A stretch of DNA of 51,227 nt from Firmicutes bacterium UBA7510 (GCA_002479485.1 DLNM01000002.1:1-51227), one strand, 5' to 3'. Positions 1 to 9,206 are shown, numbered from the stretch's first letter. The notes: a model not told the origin generated them from the sequence alone. Numbers and translations: made by a program.

Positions 1-172
1 TTTAATTTTTAATTCATTTTTTTAATTATTATTTAATTATTTATTACTATATTGTAATATTTCAATCAATCATATTAAAAAAATGCATTAATTATATATA
101 ATATTACAAAAATAAATATTTTTAAACAAACTAATAGTTAAAAATATACTGTAATAATGACATTTTATTAAC

Positions 173-211
173 AAAACAAAGGCAGATTTATTGCTAATCC
201 GCCTTTGTTTT
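173..211 (-). terminator. Intrinsic terminator of rex
   Basis: A 16-bp hairpin has arms at 173-188 and 196-211, with one G-U pair and a 7-nt loop. It overlaps the last codons and stop of rex, so the 3' arm TGCCTTTGTTTT supplies its own T-rich end. The first 172 bases to its left are very AT-rich, and I see no gene or clear signal in them. Confidence 0.7.
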
Positions 212-838
212 ATTATTATTATAATAATACGTCAATGAAAATAAGCTTTCATTTAAATGTACATTTTCTAATGCAACATCATCAGGTACTCTTATATCTG
301 TCGGTGCAAAGTTCCATATACCTTTAATTCCATTTTGCACCATAGAATCTGCTGTAGCCTGTGCTGCATTTTTAGGTGTACAGATTACACCTAAATCAAC
401 ATAATTCTGACTTAAAAATGTATCAATTTCATCAATGTCTTGTATAGTTACATTTCTTAAAGACAATCCAATAAGTTTAGGGTTTTTATCAAATATTGCT
501 ACAACATCATATCCATTTTCATAAAACCCTGTATAATTAGCAATCGCTTGTCCTATATTACCTGCACCTACAATTATTATCTTGTAATTCTTATCTGCAC
601 CTATAATTTTTCCAATCTCACTGCTTAAATTATATACATCATATCCAAAACCTTGCTGTCCAAATCCTCCAAAGTTATTTAAATCCTGTCTAATCTGTGA
701 CGCCGAAAACCCTGTCATTTGGCTTAATTCTTTTGAGGACGTTTTATAAATACCTTTTCTTAATAATTCCTTTAAATATCTGTAATACTTAGGTAATCTT
801 CGTATTACAGCAGTCGATATTTTTTTATCTCTATCCAT
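194..838 (-). CDS. rex: Redox-sensing transcriptional repressor Rex
   Basis: Rex is a cytoplasmic homodimeric repressor that senses the NADH/NAD+ ratio and controls fermentation and anaerobic energy genes. The 214 aa are the usual family length. The N-terminal winged helix (about 1-80) has the typical segment KYYRYLKEL and QIRQDLNNFGGFG. A Rossmann domain follows, with the dinucleotide motif GAGNIG at 91-96. The ATG is preceded by GAGGAGAGCTT, a good ribosome site. It is expressed from its own promoter just upstream and ends in a terminator overlapping its stop, so it appears monocistronic. Function is secure from family conservation. The regulon cannot be seen from this window. Confidence 0.97.
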   Translation of the reverse strand: MDRDKKISTAVIRRLPKYYRYLKELLRKGIYKTSSKELSQMTGFSASQIRQDLNNFGGFGQQGFGYDVYNLSSEIGKIIGADKNYKIIIVGAGNIGQAIANYTGFYENGYDVVAIFDKNPKLIGLSLRNVTIQDIDEIDTFLSQNYVDLGVICTPKNAAQATADSMVQNGIKGIWNFAPTDIRVPDDVALENVHLNESLFSLTYYYNNNKTKAD

Positions 839-864
839 AAGCTCTCCTCACACATTTATATTAT

Positions 865-893
865 ATTTTAACAACATTTCATGTTATATGCAA
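865..893 (-). promoter_or_regulatory. Predicted rex promoter with palindromic spacer
   Basis: On the minus strand TTGCAT and TAAAAT are separated by 17 bp. The spacer holds the palindrome AACAT-gaa-ATGTT (873-885), and TTGTTAA, one half of the clostridial Rex site, overlaps the -10. The second Rex half-site is poor, so autoregulation is only a possibility. Confidence 0.45.
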
Positions 894-926
894 GATTTTT
901 TTATACCGACTGCAATAATAAAGAGT

Positions 927-2678
927 TTATTTTGTTGGTATAATTATCTTTTGATTAGGGAAAATCAAGTGTGGATTAGTTAATTTATTATATTCTGCCA
1001 AAGCTTGCCATGTAGTATTATATTTTTGAGCTATTCTCCATAAAACATCACCACTTACTACAATATAAACTTCTTCCTTAACCTCTTTTTCAGGCACAAC
1101 TGGTGTTGGTACTGGCACTGGAACTGGTGCTGGTGCCGGAGACTCAATTATTCTTCCTGAAACTTCGCAACCTTTAGTTCCATTGCTGTTTAAGTATGCA
1201 GCAAATGCCTCTTCATAAGTACCAAATTCAGCAACTACAGTTTTACCTTTCATTATATCATAGCCATCTCCGCCAACTGCTAAGAAATCATTAACAGCTA
1301 CTGTATATTTTTTGGCTAATTCTTCAGCTGTATCTATTAACTCTCCACCTATTTTAAGTTCATACACTCTAGAGCCAATTTCTCTATCTTTAGAGAATTT
1401 GAATGTTAATCCACTTACATGCAAAAATCCACCTTGTGCAGCAGGATATCCAGATACAGCATTTTCTAATGCTTTTATAACATCCTCTCCTGTTAATTCA
1501 ATAACTACTATTCTATTTCCAAATGGGAAAAGCTTAGCTACGTCACCAAAAGTAATATCTCCAGGTTGTATGTCTATCCTTATATTTCCACCATTTACAA
1601 AACCAATATCAGCACCAGATGTATTTCTAACTGCATCTGCAGATAAATTACCAAGGTTAGTTTCCTTAGTTCTAACATTTTCTCTTAAACCGTCTAAGTA
1701 TATATCAGTTTTAGCTACTACTTTTGATAATAAAGGTTTATTTTCTTCACCTATAGCAGTAATTAAATTTGAAATAGTTTCATCAGCTATAACTTCAGTG
1801 TTATCCTTAACTGACATAAGTTTTGCTTCCTTTTTAGTAACTTTACCATTAGTTACCTCTATTTCAACAAAGCCCAAATTTTTATCATAATCGCCAGTCT
1901 GTGCTATGAGTGTATTATTTACAAGCATTCCATTTTCTAATATAGTATGGCTGTGTCCATCAATGATAACATCAATACCTTCAACACTCTCAGCAATTTT
2001 CTTAGATGTAACAACTGAGCTTTCATCTAATCCAATATGCGCTAAAGCAATAATAACATCAGCCTTATCTTTTAATTCTTTAACCATTTTTTTAGAAGTT
2101 TCAATTACATCTGCAAATACTAAGCCTTTAACATTCAAAGGGCTAGTTTTATAAGCAGTTTCTGGAGTAGTTAAACCAAATATAGCAACTTTTACTCCAT
2201 CCATTTCTTTGATTTCATATGGCTTAAACACATAGTTTCCATTAGAGTCTAAAATATTAGCACTTAACATAGAAAATTTCGCCATATTTTTTAATTCTAA
2301 TAATCTTTCTTTACCATAATTGAAATCATGATTACCTAATGTCATAAAATCATACCCAGTTGCATTTAGAATCTTAACAGCATTTGCACCTTCACTTATG
2401 TTGACTATTGGTAAACCATGTAAAGTATCCCCAGCATCAAGCACTAAGGTATTTGGATTCTTTGCTTTTGTTTCTTTTATTATTGTAGCAATTTTAGCAA
2501 ATCCAAATCCTCCATCCGAATCTAATATTCTTGAGTGTGTGTCATTTGTATGTACAATAGTGATTTTTTTTGCTTCTGATTGTGCTGAAATAGGTGTTGT
2601 ATTATCAGCAAATACCATACTTATGTTGCTTAATACTAAAATCAAAACTAATAGTACACTTAAAATTCTCTTCTTCAT
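927..2678 (-). CDS. Secreted 5'-nucleotidase/UDP-sugar hydrolase family protein with C-terminal LysM
   Basis: This is a predicted cell-surface metallophosphoesterase that releases phosphate from extracellular nucleotides. A signal peptide spans about 1-24 and ends VFA. The metal-binding motifs follow in order: HTNDTH (D46, H48), DAGDTLHG (D81, D84), GNHDFN (N116, H117), an AHIG segment and GHSH. The C-terminal 5'-nucleotidase domain includes GGNIRIDI and FPFGNRIVV. A proline/valine-rich linker (about 512-530) leads to one LysM domain (537-583), which should hold the enzyme on peptidoglycan. Many relatives end after the nucleotidase domain or carry other anchors, so the LysM is the distinguishing feature. 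The start is ATG with AAGGAGAT upstream. Exact substrate is not deducible. Confidence 0.93.
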   Translation of the reverse strand: MKKRILSVLLVLILVLSNISMVFADNTTPISAQSEAKKITIVHTNDTHSRILDSDGGFGFAKIATIIKETKAKNPNTLVLDAGDTLHGLPIVNISEGANAVKILNATGYDFMTLGNHDFNYGKERLLELKNMAKFSMLSANILDSNGNYVFKPYEIKEMDGVKVAIFGLTTPETAYKTSPLNVKGLVFADVIETSKKMVKELKDKADVIIALAHIGLDESSVVTSKKIAESVEGIDVIIDGHSHTILENGMLVNNTLIAQTGDYDKNLGFVEIEVTNGKVTKKEAKLMSVKDNTEVIADETISNLITAIGEENKPLLSKVVAKTDIYLDGLRENVRTKETNLGNLSADAVRNTSGADIGFVNGGNIRIDIQPGDITFGDVAKLFPFGNRIVVIELTGEDVIKALENAVSGYPAAQGGFLHVSGLTFKFSKDREIGSRVYELKIGGELIDTAEELAKKYTVAVNDFLAVGGDGYDIMKGKTVVAEFGTYEEAFAAYLNSNGTKGCEVSGRIIESPAPAPVPVPVPTPVVPEKEVKEEVYIVVSGDVLWRIAQKYNTTWQALAEYNKLTNPHLIFPNQKIIIPTK

Positions 2679-2800
2679 AATAATCTCCTTCTAATAGTTT
2701 ATATATTTTAAAATAATATATACTTACATTTTATATACCATAATTAAAAATATCAAGTTTTTTATACCAGTTTCTGGCATCAAATGTTTTTCTCATAAAA

Positions 2801-2824
2801 AAAATGCAGATTTCTCTGCATTTT
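2801..2824 (-). terminator. Terminator of the MBOAT/AlgX-like pair
   Basis: Arms AAAATGCAGA (2801-2810) and TCTGCATTTT (2815-2824) form a 10-bp hairpin with a 4-nt loop. It is followed by a T run on the minus strand, 19 nt past the stop of the DHHW gene. Confidence 0.8.
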
Positions 2825-2842
2825 CAATTTATATTATTTTGT

Positions 2843-3994
2843 TTAATAAGTTGATCTTATTATATTTATATCATCAATAAAATTATTTACACTATACATT
2901 ATTAATATATCGTCAAATTCGTACATTTCCATAATCTCACTTACCTTTTGAGAATTCGAACGCAAGTCTAGAACATATACTTCGTCGTAACTATGTGTTA
3001 AATATGGTACAAATGAATTCCCAAATGAGTCTTTAATAATTAATACACGTGATTTATCTTCTTTGTTCACAGAGTCTTTATTAGTTATAACTGTTAAATC
3101 ATTATTACCATATAAAAACGCCGCATATTTGTCACGTTCCTTAAACTTATCATATTCATATATATCTGTATACTCTTTGCCTGCAAAGGTCATTTTATCT
3201 ATATTTACATCATAATAGGTTATCTTGTCAAAGTCAGAATTAAATTTCAACGCTTTAGAAAAATATGTTCCTAAAAATCCTTCAACATCATGAGCGTTTA
3301 ATTCATTTATATCAACATATGGCTTATCAACACTCTTCATATATTCAACGTATGCATAGTAAGCACCTAAGGTAGTCCAGTGATGATCTGTTTTATAATA
3401 TATATATTCATCATCATGAGAATTTAACAAATCAACAATATTTAAAGTTTCTACATTTTCGTATTTTGAATAGATGTTATATGCATTATTTATTAATTCA
3501 CTTTGGTTAAATAAATTCAAACCATAAGGTAATTTCTCACTTAATACTTCAAATGAGTTTGGAATTAGAGCAAACTTAATATTCTCATCCTTATACTTTT
3601 CTATAAATTTCTTAATGCTTTCAATATTCTTTTCAAGCTGTTTATTATTTATAGTATGAACCTTATCAAACATATAATTATCTTTACCATAAACTATACC
3701 GTTATTTTCAGTCTTGCCTATATAGTATTCGCATCTTGATTTTAAATCTATCCACTTATTTCTTAATATAAACTGTTCATTTATATATTTTTCATACTTA
3801 GGAACATATTCATTATAATAAAAGCTATTTAAAGTGAATTTAGGCTTCATTTGCAAAAACTTATTTTCAAATTCTGAAATTTTTTTGTCTGGTGTTATTA
3901 CATCAATAACTGTAAAAACAATAATGAATGTAAAAAACAACACAATAATTGGATAATTTTTTACCTTTTTTAATTTTGTTATAAAATCTTTCAT
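2843..3994 (-). CDS. AlgX/DHHW-like SGNH-fold acyltransferase partner of MBOAT
   Basis: This is an extracytoplasmic protein with one N-terminal membrane anchor (about 15-32) and a DHHW/AlgX-like domain. The catalytic motifs are visible: KTDHHWTTLGAYY gives the Asp and His, and IKDSFGNSF gives the nucleophilic Ser. In alginate and peptidoglycan O-acetylation such proteins move acyl groups from an MBOAT membrane protein to a surface polymer. It lies 12 nt after the MBOAT gene, so the pair is surely co-transcribed. An upstream GTG at 4003 is in frame, but AGAGGTGG sits 8 nt before the ATG at 3994, so I use that start (383 aa). The target polymer is unknown. Confidence 0.85.
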   Translation of the reverse strand: MKDFITKLKKVKNYPIIVLFFTFIIVFTVIDVITPDKKISEFENKFLQMKPKFTLNSFYYNEYVPKYEKYINEQFILRNKWIDLKSRCEYYIGKTENNGIVYGKDNYMFDKVHTINNKQLEKNIESIKKFIEKYKDENIKFALIPNSFEVLSEKLPYGLNLFNQSELINNAYNIYSKYENVETLNIVDLLNSHDDEYIYYKTDHHWTTLGAYYAYVEYMKSVDKPYVDINELNAHDVEGFLGTYFSKALKFNSDFDKITYYDVNIDKMTFAGKEYTDIYEYDKFKERDKYAAFLYGNNDLTVITNKDSVNKEDKSRVLIIKDSFGNSFVPYLTHSYDEVYVLDLRSNSQKVSEIMEMYEFDDILIMYSVNNFIDDINIIRSTY

Positions 3995-4006
3995 CTTAAC
4001 CACCTC

Positions 4007-5386
4007 TTAAAACCTAAAGTACAAGAATGGATTATAAGTTGCATCTACTAAGTATGCTACAGAAATAACCAATATTATTGCCACTATAGAAATTCTAATC
4101 CACATTGCATCTTTAGAAACCTTATTATATAAATTTCTTATTAAAGGTGTAGATAAAACTCCAGCTACTATCAAAATAACTACATAATTTTTTAGATAGT
4201 AAATAAAATCTGTTCCACCTGTAAATACAAACAATTTTTTATAAAATATTCCCAATTGACTTAAATCTGTTATGCTAAAAAGCGCCCAGCCCATCAATGT
4301 CATAAATAAAAGATAAACGTGAGAGAAGGTTCTATGCTTGTCCAAAATTTTAATAAAACCAGATTTTTCAATCACTAATAACACTGCATAAAACAGTCCC
4401 CATAGCATAAAATTATAATCTGCTCCGTGCCAAAATCCCGTTAAAAACCATATAAAAAATATATTAAAGTACATTCTTAAAGGCTTAACTCTGCTACCAC
4501 CCAATGGTATATAAACATATTCTCTAAACCATGAGCCTAAAGTCATATGCCATCTTCTCCAAAACTCTGTAGCACTTCTTGAAATATATGGATCATTAAA
4601 GTTTTGAGGAAAATTAAAACCAAGCATTTTTCCAAGTCCAATAGCCATCAATGAGTATCCGCTAAAATCAAAGTATATCTGAAATGAGTATGCAATAATT
4701 CCTAACCATGCTAAAGGTGTGGAAATATTATTAAATCCTAATGCTTGTACCTCTGTCCATAACATACCAGCACTATTTGCTACAAGAACCTTTCTTCCAA
4801 GACCCATAACAAATGTCTCAATACCATCTTGAATTTGTGAATAATTTATTTTTCTTTCTTTTAATTCTACATTAATGTCAGTATATTTAACTATTGGTCC
4901 TGCTATTAACTGCGGATACAATGTAACGAATGTTCCAAAGTTAATTATATTTCTTTCAGCACTAACCTTTCCTCTGTAGACATCTATTGTATATGACATA
5001 GTTTGGAATGTATAAAAACTTATTCCTAATGGGAGCACTAATCTTAATAGGCTTATATCAAGTCCAAACACTGCATTTATATTTGCTATAAAAAAATCAT
5101 AATATTTAAAGAAAAATAGCATACCAAGATTGAATATTACAGAAACTGTAAGTGCTAGATTGCACACAATCTTTTTATCTCTATTACTATCTATAATAAT
5201 TGATGCTACATAATCTACTACTATAGATGCTATCATAATAATAAAATACTTAGGTTCACCCCATGAATAAAATATCAAGCTCATAAATAACAGTGATAGA
5301 TTTTTGCATCTATTTGGAATTAAATAATATATCAATAAAACTATAGGTAAAAATCTAAATAAAAAAACAATACTACTAAAAACCAT
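4007..5386 (-). CDS. MBOAT family membrane O-acyltransferase
   Basis: This polytopic membrane protein of 459 aa belongs to the membrane-bound O-acyltransferase family (DltB/AlgI type), which passes acyl groups across the membrane for surface polymer modification. Diagnostic segments are WRRWHMTLGSWFREY, YIPLGGSR and the catalytic-His motif TGFWHGADYNFMLWG. The reading frame extends 26 codons further up, but that extension is polar and has no ribosome site. GAGAGG lies 9 nt before the ATG at 5386, giving a protein that begins with a hydrophobic helix, MVFSSIVFLFRFLPIV. The AlgX/DHHW-like partner follows directly. A role in O-acetylation of exopolysaccharide or wall polymer is inferred from this pairing. 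Confidence 0.93.
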   Translation of the reverse strand: MVFSSIVFLFRFLPIVLLIYYLIPNRCKNLSLLFMSLIFYSWGEPKYFIIMIASIVVDYVASIIIDSNRDKKIVCNLALTVSVIFNLGMLFFFKYYDFFIANINAVFGLDISLLRLVLPLGISFYTFQTMSYTIDVYRGKVSAERNIINFGTFVTLYPQLIAGPIVKYTDINVELKERKINYSQIQDGIETFVMGLGRKVLVANSAGMLWTEVQALGFNNISTPLAWLGIIAYSFQIYFDFSGYSLMAIGLGKMLGFNFPQNFNDPYISRSATEFWRRWHMTLGSWFREYVYIPLGGSRVKPLRMYFNIFFIWFLTGFWHGADYNFMLWGLFYAVLLVIEKSGFIKILDKHRTFSHVYLLFMTLMGWALFSITDLSQLGIFYKKLFVFTGGTDFIYYLKNYVVILIVAGVLSTPLIRNLYNKVSKDAMWIRISIVAIILVISVAYLVDATYNPFLYFRF

Positions 5387-5463
5387 ATTTTGATACCTCT
5401 CAATTAAAAATCCTGTCCCACCGTCAAAAATGGGAAGTGTTAACCAATACCTTGTTATACACA

Positions 5464-5558
5464 ATAAAAGCTATAGACCTTTTGAGAGTTTTAAATAATC
5501 TCTGAGAGTATTTAATAGTCTCTGAAAGTATTTAATAGTCTCTGTATATAGCTTTTAT
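5464..5558. repeat. Three 20-bp tandem repeats framed by a 12-bp inverted repeat
   Basis: Three 20-bp units (5484-5503, 5504-5523, 5524-5543) share the core TTTAATAGTCTCT, and units 2 and 3 differ at one base. The block is bracketed by a perfect inverted repeat, ATAAAAGCTATA at 5464-5475 and TATAGCTTTTAT at 5547-5558. It separates the lipoprotein gene from the MBOAT gene. Each unit can itself form a weak AGAG/CTCT hairpin. Confidence 0.85.
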
Positions 5559-5563
5559 ACTAT

Positions 5564-6100
5564 TTATTTGTTAAAAAAACTATTTACTATGTCTTCAGCC
5601 TTCTTAATTTCCTCTTGTGCTTTAGCAGAGTCAAAATCTTGACCTTCCTCTACCATTGTATCACCTAATACCATTAAAGCAACATAATTTCCATTTATGT
5701 ATATTTTGCCAGCATTAGCTTTTTCAATCTCAGCAGGTAAATATTGACCTTGAATTATAGTTTCTTTTCTTTTTTCTAAAGCAGCTTTTACATCTTCAAC
5801 TTTTCCTTCTTTTGCTTTAACAATTAAAAATGTGTCTGAAGAAGTCATAACCATTGACATTTGTCCTGCGTACTCTTCTATATCTTCTTTATTAACTCCA
5901 AAGATATCTTTTAATACAGTATCATCTACTGGAGAACCCATTGCTATTCCTATTTCAGATTGTATTTTATCTACTATATCTGATAAAGTTGCACCATCTT
6001 TTAAACCACTAGATGTATTATTATTTTTCACATTACTGCATCCTACTAGCAGTGTAGCAACAAGAAAAGTTGCCATTAATATAGATATTATTTTTTTCAT
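5564..6100 (-). CDS. DUF4358-type lipoprotein
   Basis: This is a small predicted lipoprotein of 178 aa. The signal sequence ends in a lipobox, ATLLVGC, with the Cys at about residue 21. A Ser/Asn-rich linker and a compact domain follow. The domain pattern (KDGATLSDIVDKI, then VKAKEGKVEDVKAALEKR) resembles the DUF4358 family of clostridial lipoproteins of unknown function. An upstream in-frame ATG at 6124 exists, but GGAGGTAAT precedes the ATG at 6100, so that is the chosen start. It lies upstream of the MBOAT operon, separated by a repeat block. A surface role is inferred only from the lipobox. Confidence 0.75.
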   Translation of the reverse strand: MKKIISILMATFLVATLLVGCSNVKNNNTSSGLKDGATLSDIVDKIQSEIGIAMGSPVDDTVLKDIFGVNKEDIEEYAGQMSMVMTSSDTFLIVKAKEGKVEDVKAALEKRKETIIQGQYLPAEIEKANAGKIYINGNYVALMVLGDTMVEEGQDFDSAKAQEEIKKAEDIVNSFFNK

Positions 6101-6226
6101 ATTACCTCCATGCTTTTTTTGCACAAATTATTGTAAAGATTTGCGCATGGAATTTTCACCCTTCTCTTTAATAAAATTTTGTCATATAAGTTTTAGACGC
6201 GAGAATAATTCATTAGTTTCAAAAGG

Positions 6227-8167
6227 TTACAATGTAATATTTTCCAATTCATCTATCCATATTTTTACTACGGCATCACTTGGCATTTTTAAGTCTCCAC
6301 GAGGAGAAACACAAACTGAGCCGACCTTAGGACCATCTGGTAAGCATGAACGCTTAAATTGTTGGGCAAAGAATCTAGAGTAAAAATTTTTCAACCATTT
6401 ATATATAGTGTCTCTATTATATACATTTTCAAAGGCTATATTAGCTAAAAACAATATTTTAGTTGGCTTATATCCAAATCGCATTACATTATATAAGAAA
6501 AAGTCATGTAACTCATAAGGTCCAACTAATTCCTCAGTTTTCTGTGCTATCTTTCCGTCTTTATCTGGCGGTAATAGCTCTGGGCTTACAGGAGTCTCCA
6601 ATACATCATATAAAGTATTTTTTATATCATCTTTAAACTCATAATCTGCAACCCACTTAATAATATATCTAATTAAAGTTTTTGGAATTGATGAGTTAAC
6701 TCCATACATTGACATGTGATCACCATTATAGGTAGCCCATCCTAAAGCAAGTTCAGATAAATCTCCTGTGCCAATTACTAAACCATTTTCTTGATTTGCC
6801 ACATCCATAAGTATTTGAGTTCTTTCTCTGGCTTGCGAATTTTCATATATTACATCATGATTATTTATATCATGCCCAATGTCTTTAAAATGCTGTATAA
6901 CAGAATCCTTTATACTTATTTCTTTAAATGTAGCTCCAATTTTATTAATCATATCTACAGCATTATTGTATGTTCTATCAGTTGTGCCAAAACCAGGCAT
7001 TGTAACTGCCTTAATTACTTTTCTATCTAGTCCTAGCTTATCACAGGTTTTGGCACATACTAATAAAGCAAGAGTTGAATCCAATCCTCCTGAAATACCT
7101 AAAACCATTGATTTTGCATTAGAATGCATTATTCTTTTAGCTAATCCATTTATTTGTATATTAAATATCTCACTGCATCTCTCTGATATTTTATTTGTAC
7201 CATTTGGTATGAATGGCGATTTATCTATATTTCTTACTAGATTTTCTAAATCAATGTTTGTATTAAAATATACATTTTCATAATCATTATCATATTTAGA
7301 TGAACAATCAGCATAGGTATTATTTCTTTGTCTGTAAGCTGATAATTTTTCTAAATCAATTTCCGTATATATAAGCTGATTATTTAAGCTATATTTTTTA
7401 CTTTCAGCTAATAACGCTCCATTTTCATATATCAAGCTTTGCCCGCTAAATACTAAATCAGTAGATGATTCACCAAATCCAGCAGAAGAATAAACATATG
7501 CACACATACACTTTGATGACTGGTTATCAATTATTGTTTTCCTATAGTCACTCTTACCTACATAATCATTAGATGCAGACAAATTAAGTATTATACTAGC
7601 TCCAGAAATTGCTTGAAATGTACTTGGCGGCATTGGACTCCACAGATCCTCACATATTTCTATTCCAACGCATAAATCCTTAATACTCTCATGTTGAATT
7701 AATACATTAGTACTTATAAAGGTGTTTTGACCACAATAGTTTATATTTATCTTGTTAAGCTCATCTGCCATAGTAAACCATCTTTTTTCATAAAACTCTC
7801 CATAGTTTGGTATGAAAGTTTTTGGAACTATACACAAGATTTCACCCTTATACATTGCTATAGCGCAATTATAAAGCTTAAAATTAACCTTAATTGGAGC
7901 ACCTACAGTTATAAGCATGTCAATATCTTTAGTTATTGTAAGTAGTTCTTCAATTGATTTTTCACATTCTTCTAACAATGCTTGCTGATAAAATAAGTCA
8001 GCACAAGTATATCCAGTAACACATAATTCTGGGAATGTTAATATGGATATTTTATTTTTCTCAGCTTCTTTTATCAACTCAAAAATACTATCTATATTAT
8101 ATTTGCAATTTGCCACTTCTATTTTAGGAACACCTGCTCCCACTCTAACAAATCCATAATTTTCCAA
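6227..8167 (-). CDS. nadE: Glutamine-dependent NAD+ synthetase
   Basis: This makes NAD+ from deamido-NAD+, ATP and glutamine in the cytoplasm, the last step of NAD biosynthesis. The 646 aa hold two domains. The N-terminal nitrilase-like glutaminase has the Glu-Lys-Cys triad E47 (FPELCVTGY), K116 (PKTFIPNY) and C172 (EICEDLW). The C-terminal synthetase has the PP-loop SGGLDS at 359-364. The start codon is TTG (TTG GAA AAT), set by GGAGG 7 nt upstream; no better ATG exists. An unusual 18-bp perfect inverted repeat lies 34-79 nt upstream of the start. Length and motifs match the two-domain family fully. Confidence 0.97.
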   Translation of the reverse strand: MENYGFVRVGAGVPKIEVANCKYNIDSIFELIKEAEKNKISILTFPELCVTGYTCADLFYQQALLEECEKSIEELLTITKDIDMLITVGAPIKVNFKLYNCAIAMYKGEILCIVPKTFIPNYGEFYEKRWFTMADELNKININYCGQNTFISTNVLIQHESIKDLCVGIEICEDLWSPMPPSTFQAISGASIILNLSASNDYVGKSDYRKTIIDNQSSKCMCAYVYSSAGFGESSTDLVFSGQSLIYENGALLAESKKYSLNNQLIYTEIDLEKLSAYRQRNNTYADCSSKYDNDYENVYFNTNIDLENLVRNIDKSPFIPNGTNKISERCSEIFNIQINGLAKRIMHSNAKSMVLGISGGLDSTLALLVCAKTCDKLGLDRKVIKAVTMPGFGTTDRTYNNAVDMINKIGATFKEISIKDSVIQHFKDIGHDINNHDVIYENSQARERTQILMDVANQENGLVIGTGDLSELALGWATYNGDHMSMYGVNSSIPKTLIRYIIKWVADYEFKDDIKNTLYDVLETPVSPELLPPDKDGKIAQKTEELVGPYELHDFFLYNVMRFGYKPTKILFLANIAFENVYNRDTIYKWLKNFYSRFFAQQFKRSCLPDGPKVGSVCVSPRGDLKMPSDAVVKIWIDELENITL

Positions 8168-8200
8168 TTTATTACCTCCAATTATATTAATTGAAATTTA

Positions 8201-8246
8201 AAATATATTAATCTCAATGTGAAGTTTAATTGAGATTAATATATTT
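8201..8246. repeat. 18-bp perfect inverted repeat in the nadE leader
   Basis: Arms AAATATATTAATCTCAAT (8201-8218) and its exact complement (8229-8246) flank a 10-nt spacer, between nadE and the divergent ThiF-like gene. There is no adjoining T run for either strand, so it is more likely an operator or leader hairpin than a terminator. Confidence 0.85.
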
Positions 8247-8452
8247 AAATCTACCACAATATATCTATTATTGTCAATTTTAATAAAATTAAAATGTTTT
8301 AATAAATTAAAATCTGTTTTAATTTTCATAAAAAATTTTTTTGCTATATTTTGTCTCATAAAATAGGATTTCGTCCGATATAATATAAGTATTTGTTTAT
8401 TGCATTTACATTTTTGCTACTATATAATGTACTTAATGTTGGAGGTTTTAAA

Positions 8453-9133
8453 ATGGAAAATAGATATAGTAAAAATTTAAATAGTATATCAGAAGAAGAA
8501 TGTAAAAAACTTCATGGTTTTAATGTGTGCGTTGTTGGATGTGGCGGAATAGGTGGTTACGTGATAGAAATGCTTGCAAGAATTGGCGTATTAAATATAA
8601 CAGGCATAGATTATGATGTTTTTGAAACAACTAATTTAAATAGACAAATTATATCTCATACCACAAACATCCATGAAAAAAAAGCACTAGAGGCTAAAAA
8701 AAGGGTTTTTGCAATCAATCCAGACGTATACTTTATACCCGTATGTGAGAAGCTTACATCAGATAACGCTATAGACCTATTAGCAGGAAATAATATTATC
8801 ATTGATGCCTGCGATAATATATCTACTAGACTAATACTAGAGGAAACATGTAGTAAGCTTGAAACACCACTTATACATGGAGCTATATCCGGATGGTATG
8901 GACATGTAAGTACTGTCATGCCTTACGATAACACTCTATCAAAAATATATGCTGACATGAGAGATGAAGATATCGATACAAGTCTTGGAAATCCAGCATA
9001 TACACCTGCTTTAGTAGCATCAATACAAGTTAGTGAAGCAATTAAGGTTTTGCTTGATAAGGGTGATACATTACATAACAAATTACTAAGCATTGATTTA
9101 CTAAATATGAATTTTGAAATAATGAATTTATAA
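8453..9133 (+). CDS. ThiF/MoeB/HesA-family adenylyltransferase
   Basis: This E1-like enzyme of 226 aa is predicted to adenylate a C-terminal carboxylate (a ubiquitin-like sulfur carrier) or a related substrate. The Rossmann nucleotide loop is GCGGIGG at 29-35, followed by an acidic residue D53 and the ATP-binding segment NLNRQI at 61-66. The second Asp motif is IIDACDN (118-122). It lacks the CxxC zinc pairs found in MoeB and ThiF, and the sequence typical of TcdA. The start at 8453 follows TGGAGG by 8 nt; the 20 codons above it are hydrophobic and lack a ribosome site. No carrier protein is nearby, so the pathway (thiamine, molybdopterin or tRNA modification) cannot be named. Confidence 0.85.
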   Translation: MENRYSKNLNSISEEECKKLHGFNVCVVGCGGIGGYVIEMLARIGVLNITGIDYDVFETTNLNRQIISHTTNIHEKKALEAKKRVFAINPDVYFIPVCEKLTSDNAIDLLAGNNIIIDACDNISTRLILEETCSKLETPLIHGAISGWYGHVSTVMPYDNTLSKIYADMRDEDIDTSLGNPAYTPALVASIQVSEAIKVLLDKGDTLHNKLLSIDLLNMNFEIMNL

Positions 9134-9171
9134 AATAATAACTTTTAAGATAAATAAGCTAAACTTTTTTA

Positions 9172-9200
9172 TTGACAAAGCATATTATGTATTCTATAAT
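9172..9200 (+). promoter_or_regulatory. Consensus promoter of the hisS leader
   Basis: TTGACA (9172-9177) and TATAAT (9195-9200) are separated by exactly 17 bp, a perfect sigma-A promoter. It would start the T-box RNA near 9207. Confidence 0.9.
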
Positions 9201-9206
9201 AGCTTT

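Noticed and set aside
863..885. Full Rex operator (TTGTTAA-N4-TTAACAA) at the rex promoter
   Set aside because: Only one half-site matches; the other half is poor. It is noted as a possible weak autoregulatory site only.
1312..2694. Open frames on the plus strand opposite the 5'-nucleotidase gene
   Set aside because: They are antisense shadows of a clearly conserved protein, without ribosome sites or family features. The same applies to the plus-strand frames opposite nadE, tldD, the exporter genes, the transporter, the epimerase and pepV.
5400..5460. Cyclic-di-GMP or other riboswitch upstream of the MBOAT gene (short hairpin CCC...GGG)
   Set aside because: None of the conserved core sequences is present, only one small stem.
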